DNA of 64,000 bases from Acerihabitans sp015654925 (GCF_047324175.1 NZ_CP178732.1:4774001-4838000); one strand, 5' to 3'; counted from the stretch's first letter, positions 31,945-41,432 are shown. Notes: generated by a model from the sequence alone, not told the origin. Numbers and translations are program-made.

Positions 31945-32786
31945 ATAAATAGTGATTCCTTCGCTGAAAGAGTCGCTTTAACGATGCTCATCGCCTCAAC
32001 GGTGGCGCTGACATCATGGACACGAATAATGTGCGCGCCCTGCATGGCGGCAATGACCGCGCAGGCCACGCTGCCAATGATGCGCTGCTCGGGCGGGGCG
32101 GATATCAGTTGCCCGATCATGGATTTGCGCGACATGCCCACCAGGATCGGCAAGCCGAAACGCTGAAAATCCCCCAGCCGGGCCAGAAGGCGGTAATTAT
32201 GCGCCAAGTTCTTGCCAAAACCGAAGCCCGGATCGATCAACAGGCGTTTTTTGTCGATACCGGCCGCTTCGCAGCAGGCGATGCGCTCGCTCAAGTATTG
32301 CTCCACTTCGGCCAGCACATCGACATAATGCGGCGCTTGCTGCATTGACCGGGGTTCCCCCTGCATATGCATCAGGCATACCGGTAAACCGCTGTCGCGG
32401 GCGGCGGCCAGCGCCCCGGGCTCGGTCAACGCGCGGATATCATTGATCAGATGGGCGCCCGCCAGCGCGCTTTCACGCATCACCAATGCCCGGGACGTAT
32501 CCACCGAGATGAACGCATCCAGGCGCTGCGCCAGGGCGCTGACCACCGGCAGCACGCGTTCGGCTTCCTCGGCGTCGCTGACCGCGGCCGCGCCGGGACG
32601 CGTGGACTCGCCGCCGATATCGATAAGCGTGGCGCCGGCGTTGATCATAGCCTCGGCATGGGCCAGCGCCGCATCCAGACGACGGTATTTACCCCCGTCC
32701 GAGAAAGAATCCGGCGTGACGTTAAGGATGCCCATCACCTGGGGCGAGCCCAGGTCGAGGGTGCGCTGCTTACTCTGGAGTTGCAT
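31941..32786 (-). CDS. folP: Dihydropteroate synthase
   Basis: Joins p-aminobenzoate to dihydropterin pyrophosphate in folate synthesis; sulfonamide target. 281 residues with MGILNVTPDSFSDGGKY (first signature), IDIGGESTRPGA (second), and the C-terminal RVHDV. It follows ftsH, separated by a terminator, and is translationally coupled to glmM through ATGA. Confidence 0.97.
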   Translation of the reverse strand: MQLQSKQRTLDLGSPQVMGILNVTPDSFSDGGKYRRLDAALAHAEAMINAGATLIDIGGESTRPGAAAVSDAEEAERVLPVVSALAQRLDAFISVDTSRALVMRESALAGAHLINDIRALTEPGALAAARDSGLPVCLMHMQGEPRSMQQAPHYVDVLAEVEQYLSERIACCEAAGIDKKRLLIDPGFGFGKNLAHNYRLLARLGDFQRFGLPILVGMSRKSMIGQLISAPPEQRIIGSVACAVIAAMQGAHIIRVHDVSATVEAMSIVKATLSAKESLFI

Positions 32787-32828
32787 GGCGTGATGGTCCC
32801 TACTGAACGGTAAATAATAACGGCCGGT

Positions 32829-32863
32829 AAAAAAAAAGCCCCGGCAATGAAGCCGGGGCTTTA
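32829..32863 (-). terminator. Terminator after ftsH
   Basis: Nine-base stem agccccggc/gccggggct with a six-base loop and nine T on the minus strand; the plus side is also T-rich. It separates ftsH from folP, so folP-glmM needs a promoter of its own or read-through. Confidence 0.85.
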
Positions 32864-32918
32864 TTATACGCAGAGCGCATCGGGAAAGGCAGTCAAATCC
32901 ACCCCGCCGCGCCGGCGC

Positions 32919-34850
32919 TTAGTTATTGCCGAACTGCTCCGACATGGTATTGCCGGTCGGGGTATTGGGTTCATCCACCGGGGTCGGCGCTTTTGGCGTA
33001 CCGCCGTTATCGGAGGAATGATTGCTCGGCGAGTCATCCCAGCCGGCAGGCGGACGCACGGTTTTACGACCCATCAAATCATCAATCTGCGGCGCGTCGA
33101 TGGTTTCATACTTCATCAATGCATCTTTCATCGAATGCAGGATATCCATATTTTCCATCAGCAGGGTACGCGCCCGGGCGTAATTGCGCTCAATCAGGGA
33201 TTTGACTTCCTGGTCGATAATGCGCGCCGTCTCGTCGGACATATGCTTGGCTTTAGCCACCGAACGGCCCAGGAACACTTCGCCTTCTTCCTCGGCGTAC
33301 AGCAGCGGCCCCAATTTCTCGGAGAAGCCCCATTGCGTAACCATGTTACGTGCAATGGAAGTGGCCACCTTGATATCGTTCGATGCGCCGGTCGATACTT
33401 TTTGCACGCCGTAGATGATCTCTTCGGCCAGCCGGCCGCCGTACAGCGTAGAGATCTGGCTTTCCAGCTTCTGGCGGCTGGCGCTGATGGCATCGCCTTC
33501 CGGCAGGAAGAACGTCACGCCCAGCGCGCGACCGCGCGGAATAATCGTCACTTTATGCACAGGATCGTGCTCCGGCACCAGGCGGCCGATAATCGCGTGG
33601 CCCGCTTCGTGATACGCGGTGGATTCTTTTTGCGCTTCGGTCATTACCATGGAACGGCGCTCGGCACCCATCATGATTTTGTCCTTGGCTTTTTCGAATT
33701 CCACCATGGAGACGACACGCTTGCTGCCGCGGGCGGCGAACAATGCGGCTTCATTGACCAGGTTGGCCAAATCCGCACCGGAGAAACCAGGGGTGCCGCG
33801 CGCGATTACCGACGGGTCCATATCGGTCGACAACGGCACCCGGCGCATATGCACTTTCAGAATTTGCTCACGGCCGCGTACGTCCGGCAAGCCAACCACG
33901 ACCTGGCGGTCAAAACGGCCTGGACGCAGCAGAGCGGGGTCCAGTACGTCCGGACGGTTGGTCGCGGCGATAACGATAATGCCTTCGTTACCTTCAAAAC
34001 CATCCATTTCCACCAGCATCTGGTTCAGGGTCTGTTCGCGTTCGTCATGACCGCCGCCCAGGCCTGCTCCGCGCTGGCGCCCCACGGCATCGATTTCATC
34101 GATAAAGATAATGCAGGGCGCGGCTTTCTTGGCCTGTTCAAACATGTCGCGCACGCGTGATGCGCCGACACCCACGAACATTTCCACGAAATCAGAACCT
34201 GAAATGGTAAAGAACGGTACTTTGGCTTCCCCGGCAATGGCTTTCGCCAGCAGGGTTTTACCGGTCCCGGGCGGCCCGACCATCAGCACGCCTTTGGGAA
34301 TTTTACCGCCCAGCTTCTGGAAACGGCTCGGCTCGCGCAGGTAATCGACCAGTTCGCTGACTTCCTCTTTTGCTTCGTCGCAGCCCGCGACGTCGGCAAA
34401 GGTGGTTTTAATCTGATCTTCAGTGAGCATGCGGGCTTTGCTTTTGCCGAAGGACATTGCCCCCTTGCCGCCGCCGCCCTGCATTTGCCGCATAAAGAAG
34501 ATCCAGACGCCTATCAGCAACAGCATCGGGAACCAGGAAATAAAGATCGAAGCCAGCAGGCTTGGTTCTTCCGGCGGTTCGCCGACGACTTTAACGTTCC
34601 GGGTCAGCAGAGAATCCAATAATCTGGGATCGTTGACCGGGATAAACGTGGTGTAGCGGTTACTGTCTTTCTTGGTAACGTTAATTTCACGTCCGTTAAT
34701 ACGTGCTTCCCGAATCTGATCCTGATTCAATTCAGACATAAAGGTAGAGTAATCCACCTTACGGCTATTGGACTCGCTGGGCCCGAAGCTCTGAAATACA
34801 GACATCAGCACAACTGCGATGACCAACCAGAGAATCAGGTTTTTCGCCAT
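32919..34850 (-). CDS. ftsH: ATP-dependent zinc metalloprotease FtsH
   Basis: Membrane-bound AAA+ protease; degrades LpxC, sigma-32, unassembled SecY and others. 643 residues (E. coli 644). Transmembrane helices at about 5-24 and 98-119 flank a periplasmic domain; then Walker A GPPGTGKT, Walker B IIFIDEID, SRH with NRPDVLDPALLRPGRFDR, and the zinc site HEAGH (about residue 414). The tail is poorly conserved and ends in TMSEQFGNN. I chose ATG at 34850; a UUG three codons upstream is the alternative. It is probably co-transcribed with rlmE, 55 bases upstream. Confidence 0.98.
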   Translation of the reverse strand: MAKNLILWLVIAVVLMSVFQSFGPSESNSRKVDYSTFMSELNQDQIREARINGREINVTKKDSNRYTTFIPVNDPRLLDSLLTRNVKVVGEPPEEPSLLASIFISWFPMLLLIGVWIFFMRQMQGGGGKGAMSFGKSKARMLTEDQIKTTFADVAGCDEAKEEVSELVDYLREPSRFQKLGGKIPKGVLMVGPPGTGKTLLAKAIAGEAKVPFFTISGSDFVEMFVGVGASRVRDMFEQAKKAAPCIIFIDEIDAVGRQRGAGLGGGHDEREQTLNQMLVEMDGFEGNEGIIVIAATNRPDVLDPALLRPGRFDRQVVVGLPDVRGREQILKVHMRRVPLSTDMDPSVIARGTPGFSGADLANLVNEAALFAARGSKRVVSMVEFEKAKDKIMMGAERRSMVMTEAQKESTAYHEAGHAIIGRLVPEHDPVHKVTIIPRGRALGVTFFLPEGDAISASRQKLESQISTLYGGRLAEEIIYGVQKVSTGASNDIKVATSIARNMVTQWGFSEKLGPLLYAEEEGEVFLGRSVAKAKHMSDETARIIDQEVKSLIERNYARARTLLMENMDILHSMKDALMKYETIDAPQIDDLMGRKTVRPPAGWDDSPSNHSSDNGGTPKAPTPVDEPNTPTGNTMSEQFGNN

Positions 34851-34905
34851 GTCACTCAAGGGATTAACCTCATATTACAACGGTGTTAACAATTAGCGTA
34901 GGGTA

Positions 34906-35535
34906 CTATAATTTGCGCCCTGTCGCCACAATGTACACTTCCCGCGAACGAGCGCGCGAAGCGTCTGGCTTACGAATCTTTACCTTCGTAAATAGGGAGC
35001 GAATTTCCCGTAGGTATTCATCAAAACCTTCTCCCTGAAAGACTTTAACCAGAAAACTGCCGCCAGGTGCCAGCACATCCCGGCACATCTCCAAGGCCAA
35101 CTCCACCAAATACATGGCTTTGGGAATATCAACGGCCGGCGTACCACTCATATTGGGGGCCATATCGGACATGACCACCTGTACTTTTGCTTCGCCTACC
35201 CTTTCCAGCAATGCCTGTAATACCAGCGGATCGCGAAAATCGCCTTGCAGGAAATCAACGCCCACGATGGGGTCCATGGGCAGAATATCACAAGCGATGA
35301 TACGCCCTTTCTTTCCGATTTGCGTGGCTACATACTGCGACCAGCCGCCCGGCGCCGCGCCGAGATCCACCACCGCCATGTCCGGCTTGAACAGTTTGTC
35401 GCCCTGCTGTATTTCTTCAAGTTTAAACCAGGCACGGGAACGCAGCCCCTTTTTTTGTGCCTCGAGAACATATTTATCGCTAAAGTGTTCCTGTAGCCAA
35501 CGACTGGAGCTGCCAGAACGCTTTTTGGTGGTCAT
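34906..35535 (-). CDS. rlmE: 23S rRNA (uridine2552-2'-O)-methyltransferase
   Basis: Heat-shock methyltransferase (FtsJ/RrmJ) that modifies U2552 in the 50S A loop. 209 residues, as in E. coli. SAM-binding VDLGAAPGGWSQY, the catalytic K-D-K-E set seen in WFKLEEI (K38), SDMAPN (D124), FLVKVFQGEG (K164) and SREVYIV (E199), with numbers approximate. ATG at 35535 is preceded by GGAAAACA. Divergent from yhbY; in E. coli the rlmE-ftsH unit has heat-shock promoters, which I did not locate here. Confidence 0.97.
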   Translation of the reverse strand: MTTKKRSGSSSRWLQEHFSDKYVLEAQKKGLRSRAWFKLEEIQQGDKLFKPDMAVVDLGAAPGGWSQYVATQIGKKGRIIACDILPMDPIVGVDFLQGDFRDPLVLQALLERVGEAKVQVVMSDMAPNMSGTPAVDIPKAMYLVELALEMCRDVLAPGGSFLVKVFQGEGFDEYLREIRSLFTKVKIRKPDASRARSREVYIVATGRKL

Positions 35536-35614
35536 CTTGTTTTCCAACTATCCTGAAAGAGTGCATTAGTGATGGGATTCGGGCACTCGTGCGCCAGATA
35601 CAATCACGACCGAT

Positions 35615-35644
35615 TTGGTGATAACCATGAGATGGCGGTAGAAT
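35615..35644 (+). promoter_or_regulatory. Probable yhbY promoter
   Basis: TTGGTG (35615-35620), an 18-base spacer and TAGAAT (35639-35644). The yhbY start is 38 bases downstream of the -10 box. Confidence 0.5.
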
Positions 35645-35681
35645 GTACCGTTTTCAATCCCAACGTAAGCAAAAAAGACAA

Positions 35682-35975
35682 ATGAATCTTAATAATAAGC
35701 AAAAACAGCACCTGAAAAGCCTGGCCCACCCGTTGAAACCGGTTGTTATGCTGGGCAACAACGGCCTGACGGAAGGCGTGCTGGCGGAAATCGAGCTGGC
35801 CCTGGAGCATCATGAGCTGATCAAAGTGAAGATTGCCGCTGAAGAGCGCGAAACCAAGACGCTTATCGCCGATGCCATCGTGCGTGAAACGGGCGCCAAC
35901 AACATACAATTGATCGGCGGCGTGCTGGTGTTATATCGCCCCGCCACACAGCCGAATATTACTTTACCGCGCTGA
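35682..35975 (+). CDS. yhbY: CRM-domain ribosome-associated protein YhbY
   Basis: 97-residue single CRM (RNA-binding) domain protein associated with pre-50S particles. Full-length match to the E. coli protein: KQKQHLKSLAHPLKPVVMLGNNGLTEGV with the GxxG-type loop, ALEHHELIKVKI, ETGANNIQLIGGVLVLYRP. ATG at 35682; the frame is open 13 codons upstream without support. A terminator follows at 36018. Confidence 0.95.
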   Translation: MNLNNKQKQHLKSLAHPLKPVVMLGNNGLTEGVLAEIELALEHHELIKVKIAAEERETKTLIADAIVRETGANNIQLIGGVLVLYRPATQPNITLPR

Positions 35976-36017
35976 CAATCGCTTTTCTGATGAAAAGGTG
36001 CCACGTTCCTTAATGCA

Positions 36018-36050
36018 GGAAAAGGCCACTTACGGCCTTTTTCCTTTCTT
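36018..36050 (+). terminator. Terminator after yhbY
   Basis: Ten-base stem ggaaaaggcc/ggccttttttcc-type with a six-base loop (36018-36044), ending in a T-rich tail. The A-rich left arm lets it serve the convergent greA as well. Confidence 0.75.
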
Positions 36051-36082
36051 TACAAACCATCATCACAATATCTATGAGCCAA

Positions 36083-36559
36083 TCAAAGATATTGGATGTC
36101 CAGGATTTCATATTCGACATCGCCGCCGGGCGTGCGAATTAGCGCGATATCACCGGACTCCTTCCCCACCAGGCCGCGCGCCATGGGAGAATTAATGGAA
36201 ATCAGGTTTTGTTTAAAATCCGCCTCGTCGTCGCCGACGATACGGTAAGTCAGCTCATCTTCGGTATCGAGATTCTGGATAGTCACCGTCGAACCAAAAA
36301 TTACCCGGCCATTGGCCGACATCTTGGTGACGTCGATAACCTGGGCATTGGATAATTTCGCTTCGATTTCCTGGATGCGGCCTTCACAAAACCCCTGTTG
36401 ATCGCGTGCGGCATGGTATTCCGCATTTTCTTTCAGATCGCCGTGAGCACGGGCCTCGGCAATGGCTTTGATAATTTCGGGGCGACGGACGCTTTTCAAA
36501 AACTCTAGCTCTTCCCGCAGTTTATCAGCACCACGCAAAGTCATCGGAATTGGAGTCAT
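36083..36559 (-). CDS. greA: Transcription elongation factor GreA
   Basis: Stimulates the intrinsic RNA cleavage of backtracked RNA polymerase. 158 residues, the E. coli length. An N-terminal antiparallel coiled coil (about 12-75) carries the tip residues in HGDLKENAEYHAARDQQ, with the acidic D and E that reach into the polymerase active site; the C-terminal FKBP-like domain ends in EYEILDIQYL. ATG at 36559, with AGAGGT upstream. It is divergent from dacB, as in E. coli. Confidence 0.97.
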   Translation of the reverse strand: MTPIPMTLRGADKLREELEFLKSVRRPEIIKAIAEARAHGDLKENAEYHAARDQQGFCEGRIQEIEAKLSNAQVIDVTKMSANGRVIFGSTVTIQNLDTEDELTYRIVGDDEADFKQNLISINSPMARGLVGKESGDIALIRTPGGDVEYEILDIQYL

Positions 36560-36815
36560 GGCAATACCTCTAAAAAAATTCATCCTGCTAAAATATTCGC
36601 CGTCCTGACGTTAATTAAACTAGCCACGGCGTGACTGTTTCCGCTACCACCTAAGCGAAAAGCAAAAAAAACCGCACCTGGAGTACCTTTCCAGGACAGT
36701 CTCGATTTGCATTTTGATACGTATTTTAACCCAGAGTTCCCGATGGGTCATCGTTTACTTTAACCCTGTTTGCACCGTAGTATGACGGCACGTTATCTTG
36801 CCGTTGCCCAAAATT

Positions 36816-38249
36816 ATGCGTTTTTCACGACTACTCTCAGGATTGACCGGTGTTTTCATGCTAACTGCCCACGGGGCGCCGGTTGAAAATTATACGGAAT
36901 TATTGCCCGATGGCGCTAATCTGGCGCTTATCGCGCAAAAAATCGGCGCCACCGAGCCGGTGATAGATTATCACAGCCAACAGATGGCACTGCCGGCGAG
37001 TACGCAAAAAGTGATTACCGCGCTGGCGGCGCTGCTGCAATTAGGCCCGGCCTATCGGTTCAGCACCACCTTTGAAAGCGGCGCCCAGATCAGCAACGGC
37101 GTGCTGCAAGGCAATCTGGTGGCCCGCTTTGGCGGCGACCCGACCCTGGGGCGCCAGCAGTTGCGCAATATGGTGGCGGAACTGCGCAAGCAGGGGGTAA
37201 AGCAGATCGCCGGAGATCTGGTGATCGACACCTCGGTGTTCGCCAGCCACGACAAAGCCCCGGGCTGGCCGTGGAACGATCTGACCCAGTGCTTCAGCGC
37301 GCCGCCGGGAGCGGCGATTGTCGATCGCAACTGTTTTTCCGTCTCGCTCTATAGCGCGCCAAAACCCGGCGACAATGCTTTTATTCGCGTCGCCTCATAC
37401 TATCCCGTACAAATGTTCAGCCAGGTGCGCACCTTGGCCAAAGGCTCCCCCGACGCGCAATATTGCGAGCTGGACGTGGTGCCAGGGGAACTGAACCGCT
37501 TTACCCTGACCGGCTGCATGATGCAGCGCGCCGAGCCCTTGCCGCTGGCGTTCGCCATCCAGGACGGCGCCAGCTATGCGGGCGCTATTTTAAAAAGCGA
37601 GCTGAAGCAGGCGGATATCGAGGTCGGGGGCGTCCTGCGGCGGGAGACGACGCCTAGCGCCCCGGGGCAAATCCTGGCCCAGACCTTTTCCGCGCCCCTG
37701 CATGACTTGCTCAGGCTGATGCTGAAAAAATCCGATAATATGATTGCCGATACCGTTTTTCGCACCATCGGCCACGAGCGCTTTAAAGTGCCGGGCACCT
37801 GGCGGGCCGGATCGGACGCGGTACGGCAAATCCTGCGCCAGCAGGCCGGTATCGATCTGGGCAATACCATTATCGTCGACGGCTCCGGCTTATCCCGCCA
37901 CGACCTGATTTCGCCGGCCACCATGATGCAAGTGCTGCAATATATCGGCCAGCACGACCAGACCCTGGACTTTATCTCCATGCTGCCCCTGGCGGGCTAT
38001 GACGGCACCCTGATGTACCGCGCCGGGTTGCATGAAGCGGGCGTGGACGGCAAGGTGTCGGCGAAAACCGGTTCATTGCAGGGGGTCTATAATCTGGCCG
38101 GCTTCATCACCACCGCGAGCGGGCAACGGATGGCGTTTGTCCAGTATCTTTCGGGTTATGCCGTACCGCCGCAGGATCAAAAGGCGCGCAGAATCCCCCT
38201 GGTGCGTTTTGAGAGCCGGTTATATAAAGATATTTATCAAAACAACTAA
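36816..38249 (+). CDS. dacB: D-alanyl-D-alanine carboxypeptidase/endopeptidase DacB (PBP4)
   Basis: Periplasmic low-molecular-weight penicillin-binding protein that trims and cleaves peptidoglycan cross-links. 477 residues, as in E. coli. Signal peptide (about residues 1-20, cleavage near AHGA), catalytic SxxK in PASTQKV, SxN in KKSDNMI, and KTG in SAKTGSLQGV, with the large insertion domain between the first two typical of class C PBPs. The frame extends six codons upstream from a UUG; ATG at 36816 is the family start. A GC-rich hairpin without a T-run (38256-38295) follows. Confidence 0.97.
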   Translation: MRFSRLLSGLTGVFMLTAHGAPVENYTELLPDGANLALIAQKIGATEPVIDYHSQQMALPASTQKVITALAALLQLGPAYRFSTTFESGAQISNGVLQGNLVARFGGDPTLGRQQLRNMVAELRKQGVKQIAGDLVIDTSVFASHDKAPGWPWNDLTQCFSAPPGAAIVDRNCFSVSLYSAPKPGDNAFIRVASYYPVQMFSQVRTLAKGSPDAQYCELDVVPGELNRFTLTGCMMQRAEPLPLAFAIQDGASYAGAILKSELKQADIEVGGVLRRETTPSAPGQILAQTFSAPLHDLLRLMLKKSDNMIADTVFRTIGHERFKVPGTWRAGSDAVRQILRQQAGIDLGNTIIVDGSGLSRHDLISPATMMQVLQYIGQHDQTLDFISMLPLAGYDGTLMYRAGLHEAGVDGKVSAKTGSLQGVYNLAGFITTASGQRMAFVQYLSGYAVPPQDQKARRIPLVRFESRLYKDIYQNN

Positions 38250-38865
38250 TGCAGGCGCCCCGGGCCGGACGGAGATCATCCGCCGGTCCGGGGCCGCAAT
38301 TCCCCCTGGCCCGGCGCATAATCAAGGCGAGTCGGCGCTATTGTCAGGGAATTGCGCGGCATGCATTAATAGAATATATCGCCAGCGCCAGCCGGCTGAA
38401 ATAATAATGACCGGGTTGCCACAATGTTAGTTTGATATATCTATTACGTCTGTTTTTTCACAACTGGCTCATTTGCTCTCTTAAATAAAATCAATCAGAA
38501 CCGGTGTTTAATTTTATTATCCGCAGCTAAATCCCCTATTATCTTTAACCGCCATCGCACACACTTAGCATCTGTCAGTTGCCATAGGCTTCTGTGCGCC
38601 GTTCATATGCCTAAATCGCTGGTTATGTAATATTTCGATACTGTCCGCAGCTAAAAAATCAACAGGATAATCATAAAGAAAGGAATTGATCATCAACGCC
38701 AGACAAAACCCTGGCCGCGGCGCCATGCCGCAAACTATAACATGGCGCAAGCCATCGATTTAATATCTACGGTTTTAAATGATGAAGGCGTTCCATCGCC
38801 AACGTTTTCAGCGGCTTTACGTTAATTACTCACGCTTATTTTCTATGATTATTATTCCTGCCGGC
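38250..38865. other. Gene-free stretch between dacB and a transporter remnant
   Basis: About 615 bases. It starts with a GC-rich hairpin (roughly 38256-38295, arms gccccgg/ccggggc) that may end dacB. The rest is AT-rich, with no frame that I can relate to a protein. A 61-codon frame on the minus strand (38565-38750) has no recognisable features. In E. coli dacB and obgE are adjacent and convergent, so this is added or decayed DNA. Confidence 0.5.
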
Positions 38866-39089
38866 ATGGCGGTAGAAATAAAAGTGAAAAGTAATCAGAT
38901 TAATTTGCCGATTCCGGCGCAAGCAAAGTGCGCTGTGAATAATATAATTAAAGGCGCCGTTGGTATTTTGATTGCGGTACTGATATGGTTCTTCCCGTTA
39001 TCCAAGGACCGACGCCGGAAACCTGGCATATTCTGGCGATATTTGTCGCCACCACCGTGGCCTTAGTTCGATTGCTTTTGGACTCATAA
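38866..39089 (+). pseudogene. Remnant of a DASS-family dicarboxylate transporter
   Basis: From ATG at 38866 a frame gives a polar lead and then GAVGILIAVLIWFFPLS. After about 39004 the similarity jumps to another frame, which reads TPETWHILAIFVATTVALV before a stop at 39087-39089. Joined, the two parts look like the first transmembrane helix and the start of the second in DASS/SLC13-type dicarboxylate:sodium symporters or translocators (pattern IIWF-P-P-G----AWH-FAIF-AT). About 60-70 codons remain of a normal 450-500, with a one- or two-base frameshift, so it is a non-functional 5' fragment. Family assignment is from memory of the pattern, not from a search. Confidence 0.6.
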
Positions 39090-39116
39090 AAAAGCCCCCC
39101 GCCGGCGGCGGTGGGC
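39088..39116 (-). terminator. Terminator after obgE
   Basis: Ten-base stem gccccccgcc/ggcggtgggc with a three-base loop, followed on the minus strand by six T. It lies 24 bases past the obgE stop and abuts the transporter remnant. Confidence 0.8.
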
Positions 39117-39139
39117 TGCATTAGCGTTAGGGCGATGAG

Positions 39140-40318
39140 CTAGCGGTGATAGATAATCTCTACGCCTTCTTCATCGTCATCGTCCCAATCATCGTCGTCG
39201 AGGCCATCGTCTTCCGCCTCGATTTCGTTTTTCTCCAACTGCTCGCGATGATAGTCATCCCACATAAACTCGACTTTTTCAGGCACCGCTTCTTCAGCCG
39301 GCTGCTCGTTGGGATGACTGTTGATAAAGGCCATCACGTCCCAGCACAGCGCCTTGACGCCCTTTTGGCTCGCGGCGGAAATGACGTAGAACTGTTCTTC
39401 CCAGCCTAATGCCGCGGCAATGGCTTTGGCGCGGCGGTCCGCTTCTTCGGGCTCCAGCAGGTCAAGTTTGTTGAATACCAGCCAGCGCGGCTTGGCCGCC
39501 AGTTTTTCGCTGTAGCGTTCAAGTTCCCTGACGATGACCTTGGCGTTTTCGATCGGGTCCGATTCATCAATCGGCGCCAGATCGATCAGGTGCAGCAGCA
39601 CCCGGCAGCGTTCCAGATGTTTGAGGAACCGGATGCCCAGCCCCAAACCTTCGGACGCGCCCTCGATCAGCCCGGGAATATCGGCGATGACAAAGCTTTG
39701 CTCGTTGTCCATACGCACCACGCCCAGGCTCGGCACCAGGGTGGTGAAGGGATAATCGGCCACCTTAGGTTTGGCGGCGGACACGGCGCGGATAAAGGTC
39801 GATTTACCGGCATTGGGCAAACCCAGCATGCCGACATCGGCCAGCAGCAACAGCTCAAGCTGTATTTCGCGGATTTCGCCTTTGGTGCCGTCGGTCTTCT
39901 GCCGGGGGGCGCGGTTGATGGAAGATTTGAAGCGCGCATTGCCCAGGCCGTGGAAACCGCCCTTCGCCACCATCAGGCGCTGCTCATGGCGGGTCATGTC
40001 GCCCATGGTCTCACCGGTATCCTTGTCGAGGATGCGCGTGCCGACCGGGACTTTAATCGTGATGTCCTTGCCGCGTTTACCGGTGCAATCCCGGCTTTGT
40101 CCATTCTGTCCGCGCTCGGCGCGGAAGGATTTTTCAAAGCGGTAATCAATCAGGGTATTAAGGTTTCTGTCCGCCAGCAAATAGACATCGCCGCCGTCGC
40201 CGCCGTCGCCGCCGTCAGGACCGCCGTTAGGAATATATTTTTCCCGCCGGAAACTGACGCAGCCATTGCCGCCGTCACCCGCGGCCACCACAATGGCGGC
40301 CTCATCTACAAACTTCAT
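39140..40318 (-). CDS. obgE: Obg-family GTPase ObgE/CgtA
   Basis: Essential GTPase for 50S assembly and stress coordination. 392 residues (E. coli 390). Glycine-rich Obg fold at the N terminus (GGNGCVSFRREKYIPNGGPDGGDGG), G1 GLPNAGKST, G3 DIPGLIEGA, G4 NKLD, and an acidic C-terminal tail (aspartate/glutamate-rich from about residue 360). The frame is open 35 codons upstream, but ATG at 40318 has GGAGAG before it and matches MKFVDEA. yhbE lies 16 bases upstream, so rplU-rpmA-yhbE-obgE form one unit as in E. coli, with a terminator between rpmA and yhbE. Confidence 0.97.
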   Translation of the reverse strand: MKFVDEAAIVVAAGDGGNGCVSFRREKYIPNGGPDGGDGGDGGDVYLLADRNLNTLIDYRFEKSFRAERGQNGQSRDCTGKRGKDITIKVPVGTRILDKDTGETMGDMTRHEQRLMVAKGGFHGLGNARFKSSINRAPRQKTDGTKGEIREIQLELLLLADVGMLGLPNAGKSTFIRAVSAAKPKVADYPFTTLVPSLGVVRMDNEQSFVIADIPGLIEGASEGLGLGIRFLKHLERCRVLLHLIDLAPIDESDPIENAKVIVRELERYSEKLAAKPRWLVFNKLDLLEPEEADRRAKAIAAALGWEEQFYVISAASQKGVKALCWDVMAFINSHPNEQPAEEAVPEKVEFMWDDYHREQLEKNEIEAEDDGLDDDDWDDDDEEGVEIIYHR

Positions 40319-40334
40319 GGAAACTCTCCGTAAT

Positions 40335-41318
40335 TCATTTGCCGGGCGGCTTAATGGGCAATGCCGGTCCCGTTTTTGCCCGCCCGGGCCACAATCGATG
40401 GCCCGCCGCGGAAAACATCGCACCCGCCACCACTACAAACGCGCCCACATAACCGACGATATTCAGCGCCGGGGCAGCGAAGTAAGCCGGCCAGACGAGT
40501 GACAGCAAATCCGAAAAAAGTAAGGTGAACAAAGGCGTCAGCGTGACAATGGCGCTGACCTGCGCCGCTTGCCAGCGGGCCATGGCTTCCGCCAGCGCGC
40601 CGTAACCGATCAGGGTGTTGGCGCCGCAGAACAACAGGCACGCAACCTGCCAGCCGCTCAGTTGCATAATCACCATGGGTTTCGCCACGGCGGTTAACGC
40701 TATTGTACACAAAACATACAACAAGAACAGAATCTGTTGCGAAGCCAGCCGGCGCAGCAAGACTTTTTGCGCCACGCCGTAGCACACCCAGACCGCCGCC
40801 GCGCAAACGCCGAGGATCACCCCGAGCGTATAGTCGGTAAGCCGGGTAAATATTTCAATCAGGCTGGTGTTGAAAAACATCACCAGCCCCGTAACCAACA
40901 GCGCCGCCCCGATAACCTGGGTCACGCGCATGCGCTCTTTCAAGATAAATACGCTGGCGAACATCATGCCCACCGGCGACAGCTGGCCTATGACCTGGGA
41001 AGCGGTCGGGCTGAGGTATTGCAGGGACGAACTGAAGAAAATAAAGTTCCCCAACAGTCCGGCGGTGGCAATCAGCAACAATACCAGCCAGCGCCAGCGG
41101 AAAAACAGTTTCAGCGGCGGTAGCTGGCCGCGCGGCGCCAGGATAACCGCCAGGCCGATGCCCGCGATGATGAACCGGTACCATACCACGGTATACGGCT
41201 CCATATCGGTCAGCACCTGCTTCATGGCGATGGGCAGGGCGCCCCAGCACATGGCGGTGGTAAGCGCCAGCGCAATGCCCATTCCCGCCTGCTGTCCCGC
41301 CTGCTGATTTGTCTTCAT
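40335..41318 (-). CDS. yhbE: EamA/DMT-family transporter YhbE
   Basis: 327-residue inner-membrane protein with ten predicted helices in two EamA repeats; similar along its length to E. coli YhbE (321 residues). Markers: ALTTAMCWGALPIAMKQVL, SSSLQYLSPTASQVIGQLSPVGMM, VCYGVAQKVLLRRLASQQILFLLY, GYGALAEAMARWQAAQVSAIVTLTPLFTLLFSDL. The substrate is unknown. It sits between rpmA and obgE. Confidence 0.95.
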   Translation of the reverse strand: MKTNQQAGQQAGMGIALALTTAMCWGALPIAMKQVLTDMEPYTVVWYRFIIAGIGLAVILAPRGQLPPLKLFFRWRWLVLLLIATAGLLGNFIFFSSSLQYLSPTASQVIGQLSPVGMMFASVFILKERMRVTQVIGAALLVTGLVMFFNTSLIEIFTRLTDYTLGVILGVCAAAVWVCYGVAQKVLLRRLASQQILFLLYVLCTIALTAVAKPMVIMQLSGWQVACLLFCGANTLIGYGALAEAMARWQAAQVSAIVTLTPLFTLLFSDLLSLVWPAYFAAPALNIVGYVGAFVVVAGAMFSAAGHRLWPGRAKTGPALPIKPPGK

Positions 41319-41370
41319 GAGTGTCGGACGCGAAACTTACCTGGAAAGAAAGGTAACTTGGAAAGAAAAT

Positions 41371-41398
41371 AAAAAGCCCCGCAACGAATTGCGGGGCT
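41371..41398 (-). terminator. Terminator between rpmA and yhbE
   Basis: Stem agccccgcaa/ttgcggggct with a four-base loop (41375-41398), and five T on the minus strand. It should cut most transcripts after rpmA and leave partial read-through into yhbE-obgE. Confidence 0.8.
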
Positions 41399-41432
41399 TA
41401 ACTCTTAACTCTGCTATCGGAGAACAGAAAAT

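Noticed and set aside
32847..34160. 437-codon open frame antisense to ftsH
   Set aside because: It lies opposite a highly conserved gene and is explained by codon bias; no motifs.
38565..38750. 61-codon minus-strand frame before the transporter remnant
   Set aside because: No ribosome binding site, no recognisable pattern, AT-rich surroundings.
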